From Nocardioides luteus (GTDB taxonomy: Bacteria > Actinomycetota > Actinomycetes > Propionibacteriales > Nocardioidaceae): a stretch of DNA of 64,000 nt. The notes below the pieces were generated by a model. The model saw only the letters and a list, made by a program, of their open reading frames with translations, was not told the origin of the DNA and made no database searches. Where the stretch lies: contig NZ_JADOVJ010000001.1 of the NCBI RefSeq assembly GCF_015752315.1, forward strand, positions 434,001 to 498,000, given 5' to 3'. This document shows, piece after piece, positions 44,167-51,745 of this stretch. The first letter of the stretch is position 1. Each line of letters starts with the position of its first letter. The position numbers and the translations under genes were made by a program.

Positions 44167-45960
44167 GTGGTCTCGCTTCTCTATCTTCACGGTGTCGGCA
44201 ACGGTGACCCGCGCGACGCCTGGCGCCGGGCGCTGGACAAGGCGCTCCAGGACGTCGGCTACCCCGGGCTCGACGGGGTCGAGGTCATCGCGCCGAAGTA
44301 TCCCGACGTGCTCCGCACCGACGACGGCGACCGGACCATCAAGCTCCCGCCCATCACGGCCCCGAGGCTGAGCGCCGAGGAGCAGCGGATCGTACGCCGC
44401 CGGGTCGAGCGCGCGACCGCCGAGCTCGAGACGATCCTCGGCGAGCCGGTGCCCGCCTCGCCGGTCGGGGTCACCGACTCGTTCGCGCCGATCGTGCTGC
44501 GGGTGCTCCGCCAGGCCCACAACTACGTGACCAAGCCCGGGATCCGGGCCCGTACACTGCGGATGGTCCTCGACGAGCTTCCCGAGCAGGGGGAGATCGT
44601 CATCGTCGGGCACAGCCTCGGCTCGATCATCGCCATCGACCTGCTCCGCCGGCTCCCGCCGAAGCTGACGGTCACCGGCCTGGTGACGATCGGCAGCCCG
44701 GCCGCCCACCCCAACCTCCACGAGGACTCCGACCGGCTGGAGATGAAGGCGCCGGTCGACCACGTCGGCTGGTGGGTCAACGTGTGGAGCAACGGCGACG
44801 CGGTCACCGGCCTGCGCGGCATCTGGCGCCACTTTCCGTGGGCGCTCGACCTCCAGGTCGGCCTCGGCCTCGACCACCGCACCACGACCTACCTCCGCTC
44901 CAAGCCGGTCGCCACCGCGATCGGCCGCGGCCTGTTCGGCTCCCTGGGCAAGGAGATCGCCGTCGTCGAGGGCACCCCCGACGTCGCCCTGAACTCCCTC
45001 GAGGTGCGCCTGGCGCTGTGGCTCGCCTACGCCCAGTTCGTCCGCGACCACCTCAAGGGCGCCACCCAGGAGCGCTTCGGCGCTGCCCTCCGCGTCGTCC
45101 AGCACGAGGTGCTCGAGCGCCTCATCGAGAACTACCGGACCGATGACGTACGCATCCCGCAGCAGCTCCTCGACCTGCGCGTCTCGCCGGACGCTCCCAG
45201 TGACCAGAGTCTGCCCCGGCCCAAGCCGCTGACCCAGCTCTCCAAGGAGGAGGCCGTCCTCGCCCTGGTGGCGCTGGCGACCGCCAACCCGGTGCGGCCC
45301 TACGAGATCGACGTCCCCGACGACGTACGTCGCCAGGCGTTCCACGACCTGACGGTCTGGATGGGGCTCGGCGGCGGGCTCGGCGAGAACCTGCACATCG
45401 CCATGCAGTCGGCGTCCAAGGCCGTCTACCCGGTCGATCAGTGGAAGCTGTGGGTCGGCATCGGGATCGGTGCGGCCGTGCTGGTCGCCGGACCGATCGG
45501 GCTCGCCCTGGCCGCACCCGCCGGGCTGGCCGGGGGAGCGGCGATCGTCGGTGCGCTCTCCGCCTTCGGGCCCGGCGGGATGGTCGGCGGGCTCGTCACC
45601 GCCGGTGCGATCACCACCACCGGTGCCGGCACCATCGCCGCGACCCTCGTCTCCAGCTCGTCCACCGCCGAGGACGTCGAGGTCACCGTCATCCAGCTCC
45701 TCACCGCGGCGATCCTGCGTTCCCGCGAAGGCCTCGAGCAGGACCTCGGCGTGTGGCTCGCCATGTCGGAGATCCAGCGCCAGACCGGGCGCGAGGTCGC
45801 CCGGCTCGCGGCCTACAGCGACGAGAAGGCCCCCGGGGTCGAGGCCCTCCGACGCAAGGCCCGCGCGGCCGAACGGGCGATGGCGTACATGGTCAAGAAC
45901 CGTCTCGTGGAGGGCCTCACCGACGAGGAACCGAAGGGCGAGGAGCCCTTCGAGGAGTAG
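44167..45960 (+). CDS. Lipase-like alpha/beta hydrolase with C-terminal glycine-rich membrane segment
   Basis: This protein of about 597 residues starts with a lipase fold: SLLYLHGVGNG oxyanion region and nucleophile elbow VGHSLGSII with Ser150. The middle is helical. The region about 435-500 is exceptionally rich in Gly/Ala (for example GIGIGAAVLVAGPIGLAL and AGAITTTGAGTIAATL), like a glycine zipper that inserts into or packs in membranes. A charged helical C-terminus follows. It may be a membrane-associated esterase or lipase. The GTG at 44167 with GGGGGAG nine bases upstream is preferred over an ATG at 44149. Comparable hydrolase-glycine-zipper fusions exist in the DUF726 type, but the assignment is uncertain. 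Confidence 0.7.
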   Translation: MVSLLYLHGVGNGDPRDAWRRALDKALQDVGYPGLDGVEVIAPKYPDVLRTDDGDRTIKLPPITAPRLSAEEQRIVRRRVERATAELETILGEPVPASPVGVTDSFAPIVLRVLRQAHNYVTKPGIRARTLRMVLDELPEQGEIVIVGHSLGSIIAIDLLRRLPPKLTVTGLVTIGSPAAHPNLHEDSDRLEMKAPVDHVGWWVNVWSNGDAVTGLRGIWRHFPWALDLQVGLGLDHRTTTYLRSKPVATAIGRGLFGSLGKEIAVVEGTPDVALNSLEVRLALWLAYAQFVRDHLKGATQERFGAALRVVQHEVLERLIENYRTDDVRIPQQLLDLRVSPDAPSDQSLPRPKPLTQLSKEEAVLALVALATANPVRPYEIDVPDDVRRQAFHDLTVWMGLGGGLGENLHIAMQSASKAVYPVDQWKLWVGIGIGAAVLVAGPIGLALAAPAGLAGGAAIVGALSAFGPGGMVGGLVTAGAITTTGAGTIAATLVSSSSTAEDVEVTVIQLLTAAILRSREGLEQDLGVWLAMSEIQRQTGREVARLAAYSDEKAPGVEALRRKARAAERAMAYMVKNRLVEGLTDEEPKGEEPFEE

Positions 45961-46036
45961 GACGCGTCCCCGATTGTGAATCCCCCGCACCCATGGGCTA
46001 TGTTTTTCCCGTTGCCGCAGAGAGCGGAAACAACAA

Positions 46037-46110
46037 GGCCCTGTAGCGCAGTTGGTTAGCGCGCCGCCCTGTCACGGCGGAGGTCGCGAGTTCAAGTCTC
46101 GTCAGGGTCG
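46037..46110 (+). tRNA. tRNA-Asp(GTC)
   Basis: The acceptor GGCCCTG pairs with CAGGGTC, G is the discriminator, and the anticodon loop CTGTCAC (GTC) sits in the stem CCGCC/GGCGG. The T-loop is GTTCAAGTC. CCA is not encoded. A hairpin follows 10 bases later. Confidence 0.93.
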
Positions 46111-46120
46111 CAAGAGTCGA

Positions 46121-46158
46121 AGGCGGCGTGTGACTTCCAAAGGGAAGTCCACGTCGCC
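46121..46158 (+). terminator. Hairpin after tRNA-Asp
   Basis: GACTTCC (46132-46138) pairs with GGAAGTC (46143-46149) over an AAAG loop, and the stem continues imperfectly outward as GGCGGCGT with ACGTCGCC. TCTT follows. It is a likely tRNA-Asp terminator. Confidence 0.6.
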
Positions 46159-46188
46159 TCTTGCATTTCATGGCGGCCTCCGGCCGCG

Positions 46189-46206
46189 GCGGGGGATATC
46201 CCCCGC
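46189..46206. repeat. 18-bp perfect palindrome
   Basis: GCGGGGGATATCCCCCGC reads identically on both strands and follows directly after a smaller palindrome GCGGCC-TCC-GGCCGC. It is in the non-coding region after tRNA-Asp. Its role is unknown. Confidence 0.6.
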
Positions 46207-46240
46207 ACCCCCTTAGTTGCTCGGGGTCGGTCGTTCGCCA

Positions 46241-46289
46241 GCTGGTCGAGCCGCCGGAGCCGCTAGGCGGAGGCGTGTCGAGACCAACA
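46241..46289 (+). repeat. Solitary REP unit, same family as 34333-34441
   Basis: The segment runs from CTGGTCGAGCCGCCGGAGCC to GTGTCGAGACCAAC. It matches the complement of the right half of the element at 34396-34441 at nearly every base (only a T/C and an A/G difference seen in the central part). No inverted partner is next to it, so it is a single unit. Confidence 0.7.
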
Positions 46290-46565
46290 CGGTTGCCGGG
46301 AGCTCGATCGGCTGTGGGTGTTTTGTTCCTCTGGGTGTGGCTGGAGGGTCTTGTTTCGGTTGCTGTGACTTGTGAGTCGGGTGTTGTTCCCGGACGGCAT
46401 GACACGCCGGGCTGTGGCGAGCGCGAGGGGCCTCGAGCGTGGGAGGGTGGTCGTCCTGCTTCGGTAGGAGTCTCGGGCCAGAGATCCCCCGATCTCACCC
46501 CCCCGGCTCGGGCCGTTCGACCCTGTGGGATATAAGCCGATTTAGCGGTAACGTGCGGGCTGCTG

Positions 46566-46581
46566 TCCTCTCGTGAGAGGA
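46566..46581. promoter_or_regulatory. Inverted repeat upstream of membrane protein gene
   Basis: TCCTCTC-GT-GAGAGGA is a perfect 7-2-7 repeat about 85 bp before the ATG at 46665 and 30 bp after a possible -10 box. It could be an operator or a short hairpin in the leader. Confidence 0.4.
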
Positions 46582-46664
46582 TTCTGCCGCTTGTGTCGAC
46601 GTCGCAGCTCGGCATGGCACGGGGGAACGACTAAGACGTTCGGTATTCAGGAGGCAACACCACC

Positions 46665-47396
46665 ATGTCGTCGTACTACCCGCATCGGCCGCCCCATGCG
46701 GCGAGTGCGGACGAGCTTGCGTCACGGATGCAGACGAACGGTGCCTACCGCACCCCCGCCGCGCCGCAGCAGCAGCCCTCCGCCCTCGGGTGGGACCAGC
46801 GTCCGCAGCAGTCTCAGGCCCAGCCCCAGTACCAGGAGCCGGCGATCCAGCAGCCGGCCGTGATGGCGCAGACCACCGGTACCCACTGGCCGCAGTTCGT
46901 CAACAACAACCGCCTCGTCGGTGCCCTCGTCGCCGGCTTCGGCGCCACCCAGCTGGCCACGATGTTCGGCTACTGGATCTACGGCCTCGGCATCATGGAG
47001 GGCCCGCTGGACTTCGCGTTCTTCAACGGCGTCATCCTGACCCCGAACGCGACCGCCAACGAGGCCGGCTTCGCCGTCTCGCAGTGGTTCGCCGGTATGG
47101 GCTTCCACTACTTCAACGGCATGGTCTTCGCGCTCGCCTACGCGCTGGTGATCTTCCCGTGGCTCGGCAAGACCCACACCACCTCGAGCAACCTCGCGCG
47201 TTCGCTCGGCATGGGCATGTTCCTCGCCACCGCGTCCTGCGGCTGGTGGATCCCCGCCCTGCACCCGGAGGACGTCATCGGCATCGACCCGGGCTTCTTC
47301 TCGATCAACCTCGGATGGGGCACCGTCCTGGGTGTCTACCTGTGGCACGTCGTCTGGGCCGTCGCCCTCGGCCTGTTCTTCAACCCGCAGGACTGA
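46665..47396 (+). CDS. Four-helix membrane protein with Gln/Pro-rich N-terminus
   Basis: This 243-residue protein has a disordered N-terminal region of about 70 residues rich in Gln, Pro and Ala (QQSQAQPQYQEPAIQQPA). About four membrane helices follow (LVGALVAGFGATQLATMFGYW; FHYFNGMVFALAYALVIFP; SLGMGMFLATASCGWWIP; WGTVLGVYLWHVVWAVALG). Several His and Trp residues lie at helix ends (GFHYFNG, LYLWHVVW-like), suggesting a cofactor or structural role, but the family is not recognised. A very good AGGAGG ribosome site ten bases upstream and a strong terminator suggest high expression. Confidence 0.7.
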   Translation: MSSYYPHRPPHAASADELASRMQTNGAYRTPAAPQQQPSALGWDQRPQQSQAQPQYQEPAIQQPAVMAQTTGTHWPQFVNNNRLVGALVAGFGATQLATMFGYWIYGLGIMEGPLDFAFFNGVILTPNATANEAGFAVSQWFAGMGFHYFNGMVFALAYALVIFPWLGKTHTTSSNLARSLGMGMFLATASCGWWIPALHPEDVIGIDPGFFSINLGWGTVLGVYLWHVVWAVALGLFFNPQD

Positions 47397-47410
47397 TCCA
47401 CGACCAACAA

Positions 47411-47440
47411 GAGAGCCCCAGCCGAAAGGCTGGGGCTCTC
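47411..47440 (+). terminator. Strong GAAA-loop terminator
   Basis: GAGAGCCCCAGCC (47411-47423) pairs perfectly with 47428-47440 over a GAAA tetraloop, 15 bases beyond the stop codon of the gene ending at 47396. Confidence 0.85.
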
Positions 47441-47479
47441 GCCATGTGCGACCGCTACATCCAACCAGCGCTGGAGCGC

Positions 47480-47541
47480 CCCTCGTCTGGACGCAGCGCA
47501 GTGAGGAGCGAAGCGACGAACGGAGCGGAGGAAGACGAGGG
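47480..47541. repeat. Inverted repeat between convergent genes
   Basis: CCCTCGTCT at 47480-47488 pairs with AGACGAGGG at 47533-47541. The 44 bases between are purine-rich with repeated GGAGCG-type steps (GAGGAGCGAAGCGACGAACG). It lies just past the stop of the minus-strand gene at 47582 and may be a terminator or a degenerate repeat element. Confidence 0.45.
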
Positions 47542-47581
47542 TCAAGCGGAAGCGCTGCGCGAATTGCGAAGCAATCGCAGA

Positions 47582-48700
47582 CTATTCAGGCCAGGCGTCG
47601 AAGACTTGGCCACCGTTGGTGGTGAGGTGGTTGTGCAGCTGCTCGCCGGCGGCGGCGTCACGGAGCGTACGCAGCACGAGGCGGCGCCGGTCGGACGGGT
47701 TCGCCGTCGGCGGTCCGGGAGTCAGCGCCATGGTCTCGGTGACCCGCTCGGCGAGCAGGCGCAGGTGGCTGCGCTCACCGCCGGCGTAGATGACGTGGGT
47801 GTGCTCGAGCGGGGAGGCCCAGAGGATGTTGCCCTCGACGACGATCAGGCGCGACTCGGTGGCCATCACCTTCATCTCGACGTCGGTCATGTTCTGGATC
47901 ATGTCGGCCCCGGCGAGGATCGACTCGCCCTCGTGCAGGAAGGCGGGGAGCGCGTGGGCGAGGTTGGCCTCGACCAGCGCGGCCTCCTCGCGGGCACGCT
48001 GCTGGGCTCCCTGCTGACCGCCGTAGGCACTGCCGACGGCGCGTTGGGCGCCCGTGTTCGGTGCCTGGCCGTAGGCACCGGTGTTGGTGCCGTACGGGCC
48101 CTGGTTGGGGTAGTAGGAGCCGGTGTTCGGGTAGGCAGAGCCCGGGGGCGGGTAGGACCCCGGAGCCGGAGCCACGCCGTAGCTGTTGGGGGCGGGCTGG
48201 CCGTAGGCGTTGGGGGTGCCGTACTCGCCACCCCAGCTGGCGTCGACGTTCAGCTGCGCGCCGGCGGCCCGGGCGGCGTAGTCGAGGGTCGGGAAGAAGT
48301 CGTGGAAGGCGTCCTTGTCCCGGATCTTCATCGTCGTGGAGTAGGACGAGCCGGGCACGAGAGCCTCGATGATGAAGTCGCCCAAGCTGGGCGGCGGCGG
48401 GACACCGATGAAGGTGACCACGGCCAGGTTGACCGAGAAGACGCGCTCGTGGAACTCGAACATCACCCGGCGGTCGGTCAGGAACGCGTGACCCGAGGCA
48501 TTTCCCTCATGAGGGAACTTGACCGCGACCCGCACCCACTGGACCTCGCCCGGCTGGAGAAGGGACTTCACCAGCAGCCAGTCGCGGGTCTCCGAGGCGA
48601 TGGCTCGGCTGTTGGGATCATGCGCCATCCGTCGGTGGAAGTCCTCCACGGGTCGGTGGCCCACGGTGATGGACGCCGAGGCCCTTCTCATTGAGCGCAT
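47582..48700 (-). CDS. Protein of unknown function with two PH-like domains and Tyr/Pro/Gly-rich linker
   Basis: This 372-residue protein has an N-terminal beta-rich domain (about 40-150: GEVQWVRVAVKF, AFLTDRRVMFEFHER) and a C-terminal one (about 250-330: AFLHEGESILAGADMIQNMT, ATESRLIVVEGNILW), both like the pleckstrin-type bacterial domains that read lipid or regulatory surfaces. They are joined by about 75 residues rich in Tyr, Pro, Gly and Asn (PNTGSYYPNQGPYGTNTGAY). No membrane segment or signal is seen. I do not recognise a named family; domain naming is by pattern only. Alternative starts exist at 48691 and downstream. Confidence 0.6.
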   Translation of the reverse strand: MRSMRRASASITVGHRPVEDFHRRMAHDPNSRAIASETRDWLLVKSLLQPGEVQWVRVAVKFPHEGNASGHAFLTDRRVMFEFHERVFSVNLAVVTFIGVPPPPSLGDFIIEALVPGSSYSTTMKIRDKDAFHDFFPTLDYAARAAGAQLNVDASWGGEYGTPNAYGQPAPNSYGVAPAPGSYPPPGSAYPNTGSYYPNQGPYGTNTGAYGQAPNTGAQRAVGSAYGGQQGAQQRAREEAALVEANLAHALPAFLHEGESILAGADMIQNMTDVEMKVMATESRLIVVEGNILWASPLEHTHVIYAGGERSHLRLLAERVTETMALTPGPPTANPSDRRRLVLRTLRDAAAGEQLHNHLTTNGGQVFDAWPE

Positions 48701-48761
48701 GGTCGCAAACCCTAGCCCTTCCTCCCTCTAGTGTGGACAGTTTGTACCAGCAGGGTCGCGA

Positions 48762-48785
48762 TGTTGTGGAATCCCCTGATGTAGA
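48762..48785 (+). CDS. Short upstream ORF in the whiB7 leader
   Basis: ATG at 48762 opens a seven-codon frame, MLWNPLM, ending in TAG, with AGGG five bases upstream. WhiB7 genes in actinobacteria are known to be controlled through leader uORFs and attenuation when ribosomes stall. Its position about 150 bp before the whiB7 start fits that scheme. Translation is not shown. Confidence 0.45.
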
Positions 48786-48853
48786 TGACACCTCAACTCT
48801 GCGTGACCGACCCAAGCACCTACCTATTGACAGAAAACTGACAGGCCATCCGA

Positions 48854-48889
48854 CCACCCTCTTTGGTGGGCATCCCTGACGACGGGGAT
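48854..48889 (+). promoter_or_regulatory. Hairpins in the whiB7 leader
   Basis: Two adjacent small stems are present: CCACC/GGTGG (48854-48858 with 48865-48869) and ATCCC/GGGAT (48872-48876 with 48885-48889). They end about 20 bases before the whiB7 ATG and could form attenuator or ribosome-site-masking structures downstream of the uORF. They are short and the evidence is weak. Confidence 0.4.
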
Positions 48890-48910
48890 CAGCGAGGGGA
48901 TGGGACTGAG

Positions 48911-49258
48911 ATGACTGTTTCGCCTGTGGCAACGGCAAGAGAGACGACCGGTGTGCACTGGAGCGAGCTGCCGTGTGCGATCGAGGACGGCGACCTGTGG
49001 TTCGCCGCGACCAGCGCCGACGCCGACCGGGCCAAGGAGCTGTGTCGTACGTGTCCGCTGCAGCGTTCCTGCCTGCAGGGTGCGATCGCCCGGCAGGAGC
49101 CGCACGGGGTGTGGGGCGGCGAGGTCTTCTACGAGGGGATCGTGGTCGCCCGCAAGCGCACCCGTGGCCGTCCGCGCAACGGAGAGCTCCACCAGCGGGA
49201 CCTGGAGCGCCAGGCTCGTGCAAACCTTCGGAAAAATACTCCGGAAGCAGTTGCGTAG
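48911..49258 (+). CDS. whiB7: WhiB7-type iron-sulfur transcriptional regulator
   Basis: This 115-residue WhiB protein has the four cluster-binding cysteines C22, C45, C48 and C54 (CRTCPLQRSC), the turn GVWGGE and a C-terminal AT-hook (TRGRPR). The AT-hook distinguishes WhiB7, the activator of intrinsic antibiotic resistance that works with the housekeeping sigma factor. The ATG at 48911 gives the expected start. The 210-bp leader contains a uORF and hairpins. Likely targets in this window include the MFS and ABC exporters, by inference. Confidence 0.9.
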   Translation: MTVSPVATARETTGVHWSELPCAIEDGDLWFAATSADADRAKELCRTCPLQRSCLQGAIARQEPHGVWGGEVFYEGIVVARKRTRGRPRNGELHQRDLERQARANLRKNTPEAVA

Positions 49259-49288
49259 CCGTATCTGTCACCCGGCAGAATAGCTTCT

Positions 49289-49645
49289 GTGGGGATTGAG
49301 ATAAGCCCAGAGCGCTTCGACGCACTCGTGGACCAGGCGCTCGACGCCATCCCGGACGAGCTGGCCGCCCAGGTGCACAACCTCGTCGTGCTCGTCGAGG
49401 AGTGGCCGCCCGAGAGCGAGCCGCAGGACACCCTCGGGCTCTACGATGGAGTGGCACTGACCGATCGCAACGACCTCTACGGTCTCACCCTGCCCGACCG
49501 CATCTTCATCTTCCGTCAGCCGCTCCAGCAGATGTGCGTCGACGAGGCCGACCTGGCCGCCGAGATCCGCATCACCGTGATCCACGAGATCGCCCACCAC
49601 TTCGGCATCGACGACGAGAAGCTCCACCAATTGGGCTGGGCTTAG
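49289..49645 (+). CDS. Small zincin-like metallopeptidase family protein
   Basis: This 118-residue protein carries HEIAHHFGIDDEKLHQLGW at the C-terminus, with the HEXXH metal ligands His99 and His103 and the presumed third ligand Asp108, the mark of the short zincin family PF06262. No signal peptide is seen. The substrate is unknown. It starts 30 bp after whiB7 on the same strand with a GTG and might be co-transcribed. Its stop overlaps that of the convergent crcB gene by four bases. Confidence 0.87.
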   Translation: MGIEISPERFDALVDQALDAIPDELAAQVHNLVVLVEEWPPESEPQDTLGLYDGVALTDRNDLYGLTLPDRIFIFRQPLQQMCVDEADLAAEIRITVIHEIAHHFGIDDEKLHQLGWA

Positions 49646-50010
49646 ATCGCCGACCCGGCCACCCAGCCGAGGCTGACAGCAGCGGTCCCGACCGCGAGGG
49701 AGACCAGGACGTTCAGGGCGGCTGATCGCCACTGTCCGTTCTCGGCCAGGCGGACGGTCTCGTAGGAGAAGGTCGAGAACGTGGTCAGCGCCCCGCAGAA
49801 CCCGGTGCCGGCCAGGGTGAGCACCCACGCAGGGAGTACGCCGCCCGCGGCTGCCCCGGCCAGCAGGCCGAGCACGAAGGAGCCGACAGCGTTGACCGCC
49901 ATCGTCCCCCACGGGAAGTCCGACCCGGTCCACCGGCGGACGTAGAGGTCGGTCAGATAGCGGGCCGGTGCCCCGATCGCGCCCCCGAGCAGGACGAGCA
50001 CCGCGCTCAT
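49642..50010 (-). CDS. crcB: Fluoride ion channel CrcB, second subunit gene
   Basis: This 122-residue membrane protein is a Fluc/CrcB fluoride channel with four helices. It has the conserved ALGAPARYL-like start (GGAIGAPARYLTD), the pore segment MAVNAVGSFVLG and TTFSTFSYE, including the Phe-track residues. Its start overlaps the other crcB stop by four bases (ATGA). Actinobacteria often use two different CrcB genes whose products form a heterodimer that exports fluoride. No fluoride riboswitch is seen upstream. Confidence 0.92.
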   Translation of the reverse strand: MSAVLVLLGGAIGAPARYLTDLYVRRWTGSDFPWGTMAVNAVGSFVLGLLAGAAAGGVLPAWVLTLAGTGFCGALTTFSTFSYETVRLAENGQWRSAALNVLVSLAVGTAAVSLGWVAGSAI

Positions 50011-50471
50011 CGGCCCTCCCTGCGCGCGGGGTCGGGGTCGAGGTCGGGGTCGACGCCTCCGGCCACGACCTCGCCACCGCTGTCGAGCACGACGACCCGG
50101 CCGAGCGTCAGCCCGAGCCAGGCGGCGCCGATCCCGGCGACCACCGAGACGAGCAGGTAGAGCATCGCGAGCGCGGGCGCATGCCCGCCCAGGACGTACG
50201 TCTCCAGCTCGTAGGTCGAGAACGTGGTGTAGCCGCCGAGGACGCCGACGCCGAGGAACGGGCGCAGGTGGCGGGTGTGAGACCACGGGCCCAGGACGAA
50301 CGCCATCAGCGCGCCCAGCAGCAGACAGCCGGACACGTTCGCGAGGAGGGTCGCCCACGGCCAGCCGTGGTCACCGTGGGGGAGGGCGGTCGCGAGCCCC
50401 CAGCGGGCCAGCGAGCCGAGCGCTCCGCCGGCGGCGATGGGGGCGAGCAGGTCGCCATGCTCACGCAGCAC
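50007..50471 (-). CDS. crcB: Fluoride ion channel CrcB, first subunit gene
   Basis: This 154-residue CrcB homologue has GGALGSLARWGL, the pore helix LLANVSGCLLLGALM and GGYTTFSTYELE. The C-terminus has an extra acidic tail (DPDLDPDPARREGR) not seen in its partner. The start is a GTG at 50471 with no strong ribosome site. It lies 18 bp after the RsbW-like ATPase gene and is coupled to the second crcB gene. Confidence 0.92.
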   Translation of the reverse strand: MLREHGDLLAPIAAGGALGSLARWGLATALPHGDHGWPWATLLANVSGCLLLGALMAFVLGPWSHTRHLRPFLGVGVLGGYTTFSTYELETYVLGGHAPALAMLYLLVSVVAGIGAAWLGLTLGRVVVLDSGGEVVAGGVDPDLDPDPARREGR

Positions 50472-50489
50472 GCGGACAGCGTACGGGTT

Positions 50490-51434
50490 CTAGAACCGGG
50501 GACCGGCCATCTGAGCCGCGCTCCACCGGGTGGGGCGGCCGCCGGCGGCCTGGGTGAGGTATTCGCCGAGGAACCAGCGCTGGAAGGCGACCTGCTCGGG
50601 GGAGCGGGCCAGGACGAGCAGCCGCTCCTGGCGGCAGAACTCGTCGATGAGGTCGAGCATGTCGAGGAAGCGGCGCATCGTCTCGGCGGCGGACCGCGGC
50701 ATGCGTACGTGCAGGTCGGCCGTCTCCCGATGGCTGCCCGACTCCTGTCCGATCACCCCGGAGAGCTGGCCGTGGCCGAGGCCGTCGAGGAGCTGGCGCT
50801 CCAGCGAGCCGAACAGGGCCGAGAGGCTGGCGGCGAGCGGGTAGTCGTTGGCGTGGGCGAGCGAGAGGAGGCGTACCTCGCGGCGCAGCTCGCGGAAGTG
50901 GTGCTGGAAGCCCCGGTAGAGGGCGAGAGGTACGCCGAGGATGCTGACCTGGACGGTCTCGGAGCCGAGGCGCTCGGGCTTCGGCGGTGCGCCGGCGGGG
51001 CCGGTGATCACGCCTTCGACCCCGTCGCCCTCGCTGATCTCGGTCGCCGGGGTGAACCAGACGGTCTTGCCGGCGGCATCGATGTCGGCGCCCCAGGCGT
51101 CGGAGACGCTGGCCACGATGGAGAGGCCGCGGCCGACCGTCAGCAGCACCTCGTCCTCGTCGTCGAGGGCGAGCGGGACCGGGAGCAGCGGTGGCTCGGT
51201 GGAGGCGTCGCGGATCTCCACCCGGGGGTGGTCGACCGTGCCGCGCATCCGGATCGTGACCGGCGCGGTGCCGTGGAAGAGCGCGTTGGAGACCAGCTCG
51301 GAGACACCGAACTCGGCGCAGTCGACGAGGTCGGTGCGCTCGATCTCCTCACAGGCCGCCCGGACCCAGGCGCGGGCGTCCTGAACGGCACGGGAACCGG
51401 GGCGGAGCAGGAGAGCTGGCCGGCTCAACGGCAT
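50490..51434 (-). CDS. ATP-binding regulator with RsbW/SpoIIAB-like kinase domain
   Basis: This 314-residue protein has a GHKL ATPase domain at its N-terminus (about 15-130: FGVSELVSNALFHG, RVEIRDASTEPP, TVGRGLSIVASVSDAWG) like anti-sigma kinases of the RsbW type, followed by an extra 170-residue helical domain of unknown role. The ATG at 51434 is supported by GGAGGAGG five bases upstream. Kinases of this type bind sigma factors or anti-anti-sigma proteins; none is encoded nearby. It may control the downstream crcB genes only by co-transcription. Confidence 0.8.
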   Translation of the reverse strand: MPLSRPALLLRPGSRAVQDARAWVRAACEEIERTDLVDCAEFGVSELVSNALFHGTAPVTIRMRGTVDHPRVEIRDASTEPPLLPVPLALDDEDEVLLTVGRGLSIVASVSDAWGADIDAAGKTVWFTPATEISEGDGVEGVITGPAGAPPKPERLGSETVQVSILGVPLALYRGFQHHFRELRREVRLLSLAHANDYPLAASLSALFGSLERQLLDGLGHGQLSGVIGQESGSHRETADLHVRMPRSAAETMRRFLDMLDLIDEFCRQERLLVLARSPEQVAFQRWFLGEYLTQAAGGRPTRWSAAQMAGPRF

Positions 51435-51745
51435 GTTCTCCTCCTCCGATCTCGCGGGTCGGCATACCACGATGGCGTTGTGTGCGGTTCGTTGCAAGAA
51501 TTTTCCGCACTTGAAGGTGTCTGATCCGGGCCATGGACGACTAGGGCACAAGGTCCCGGTCATCCTCACAGATTAAAGTCGGCGGGTTTCGAGTCGGTAA
51601 CGGACACGCGGCGGGAATGCATGCTCATCGGCCGTCTGGCAACTGTGACGAAGTAGTCGTGCCCGGGAATGAACAGATCCGCCGCGATGGTTCAGAATAT
51701 GGGTGGAACGTTCAAAAGGTCTCGTTTGAGGTAGGGGATTAGGCA
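51435..51745. other. 311-bp divergent intergenic region before ndh
   Basis: No gene, tRNA or confident riboswitch was found. The stretch drives the ATPase gene leftward and ndh rightward. AT-richer patches near 51501 and 51690-51715 (AGAATATG) may hold promoters. I saw no clear Rex-type operator. Confidence 0.5.

Larger units (their letters stand above)
46111..46664. other. 554-bp non-coding stretch with repeats
   Basis: No gene is recognisable between tRNA-Asp and the gene at 46665. The stretch holds a terminator hairpin, an 18-bp palindrome, a lone REP unit and a second palindrome, described separately. The part at about 46310-46400 is unusually T- and G-rich on the plus strand (many TTG/GTT steps) against the local average. 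TATAAG at 46531-46536 could be a -10 box for the downstream gene, though its -35 is weak. Confidence 0.6.

Noticed and set aside
46037..46664. Integrated element at tRNA-Asp
   Set aside because: No integrase, excisionase or repeated tRNA 3' end was found downstream.
50472..50489. Fluoride riboswitch upstream of crcB
   Set aside because: Only 18 bp separate crcB from the preceding gene, too short for the motif.
51435..51745. Possible c-di-AMP or other riboswitch before ndh
   Set aside because: The conserved core of no riboswitch class could be matched, so no call is made.
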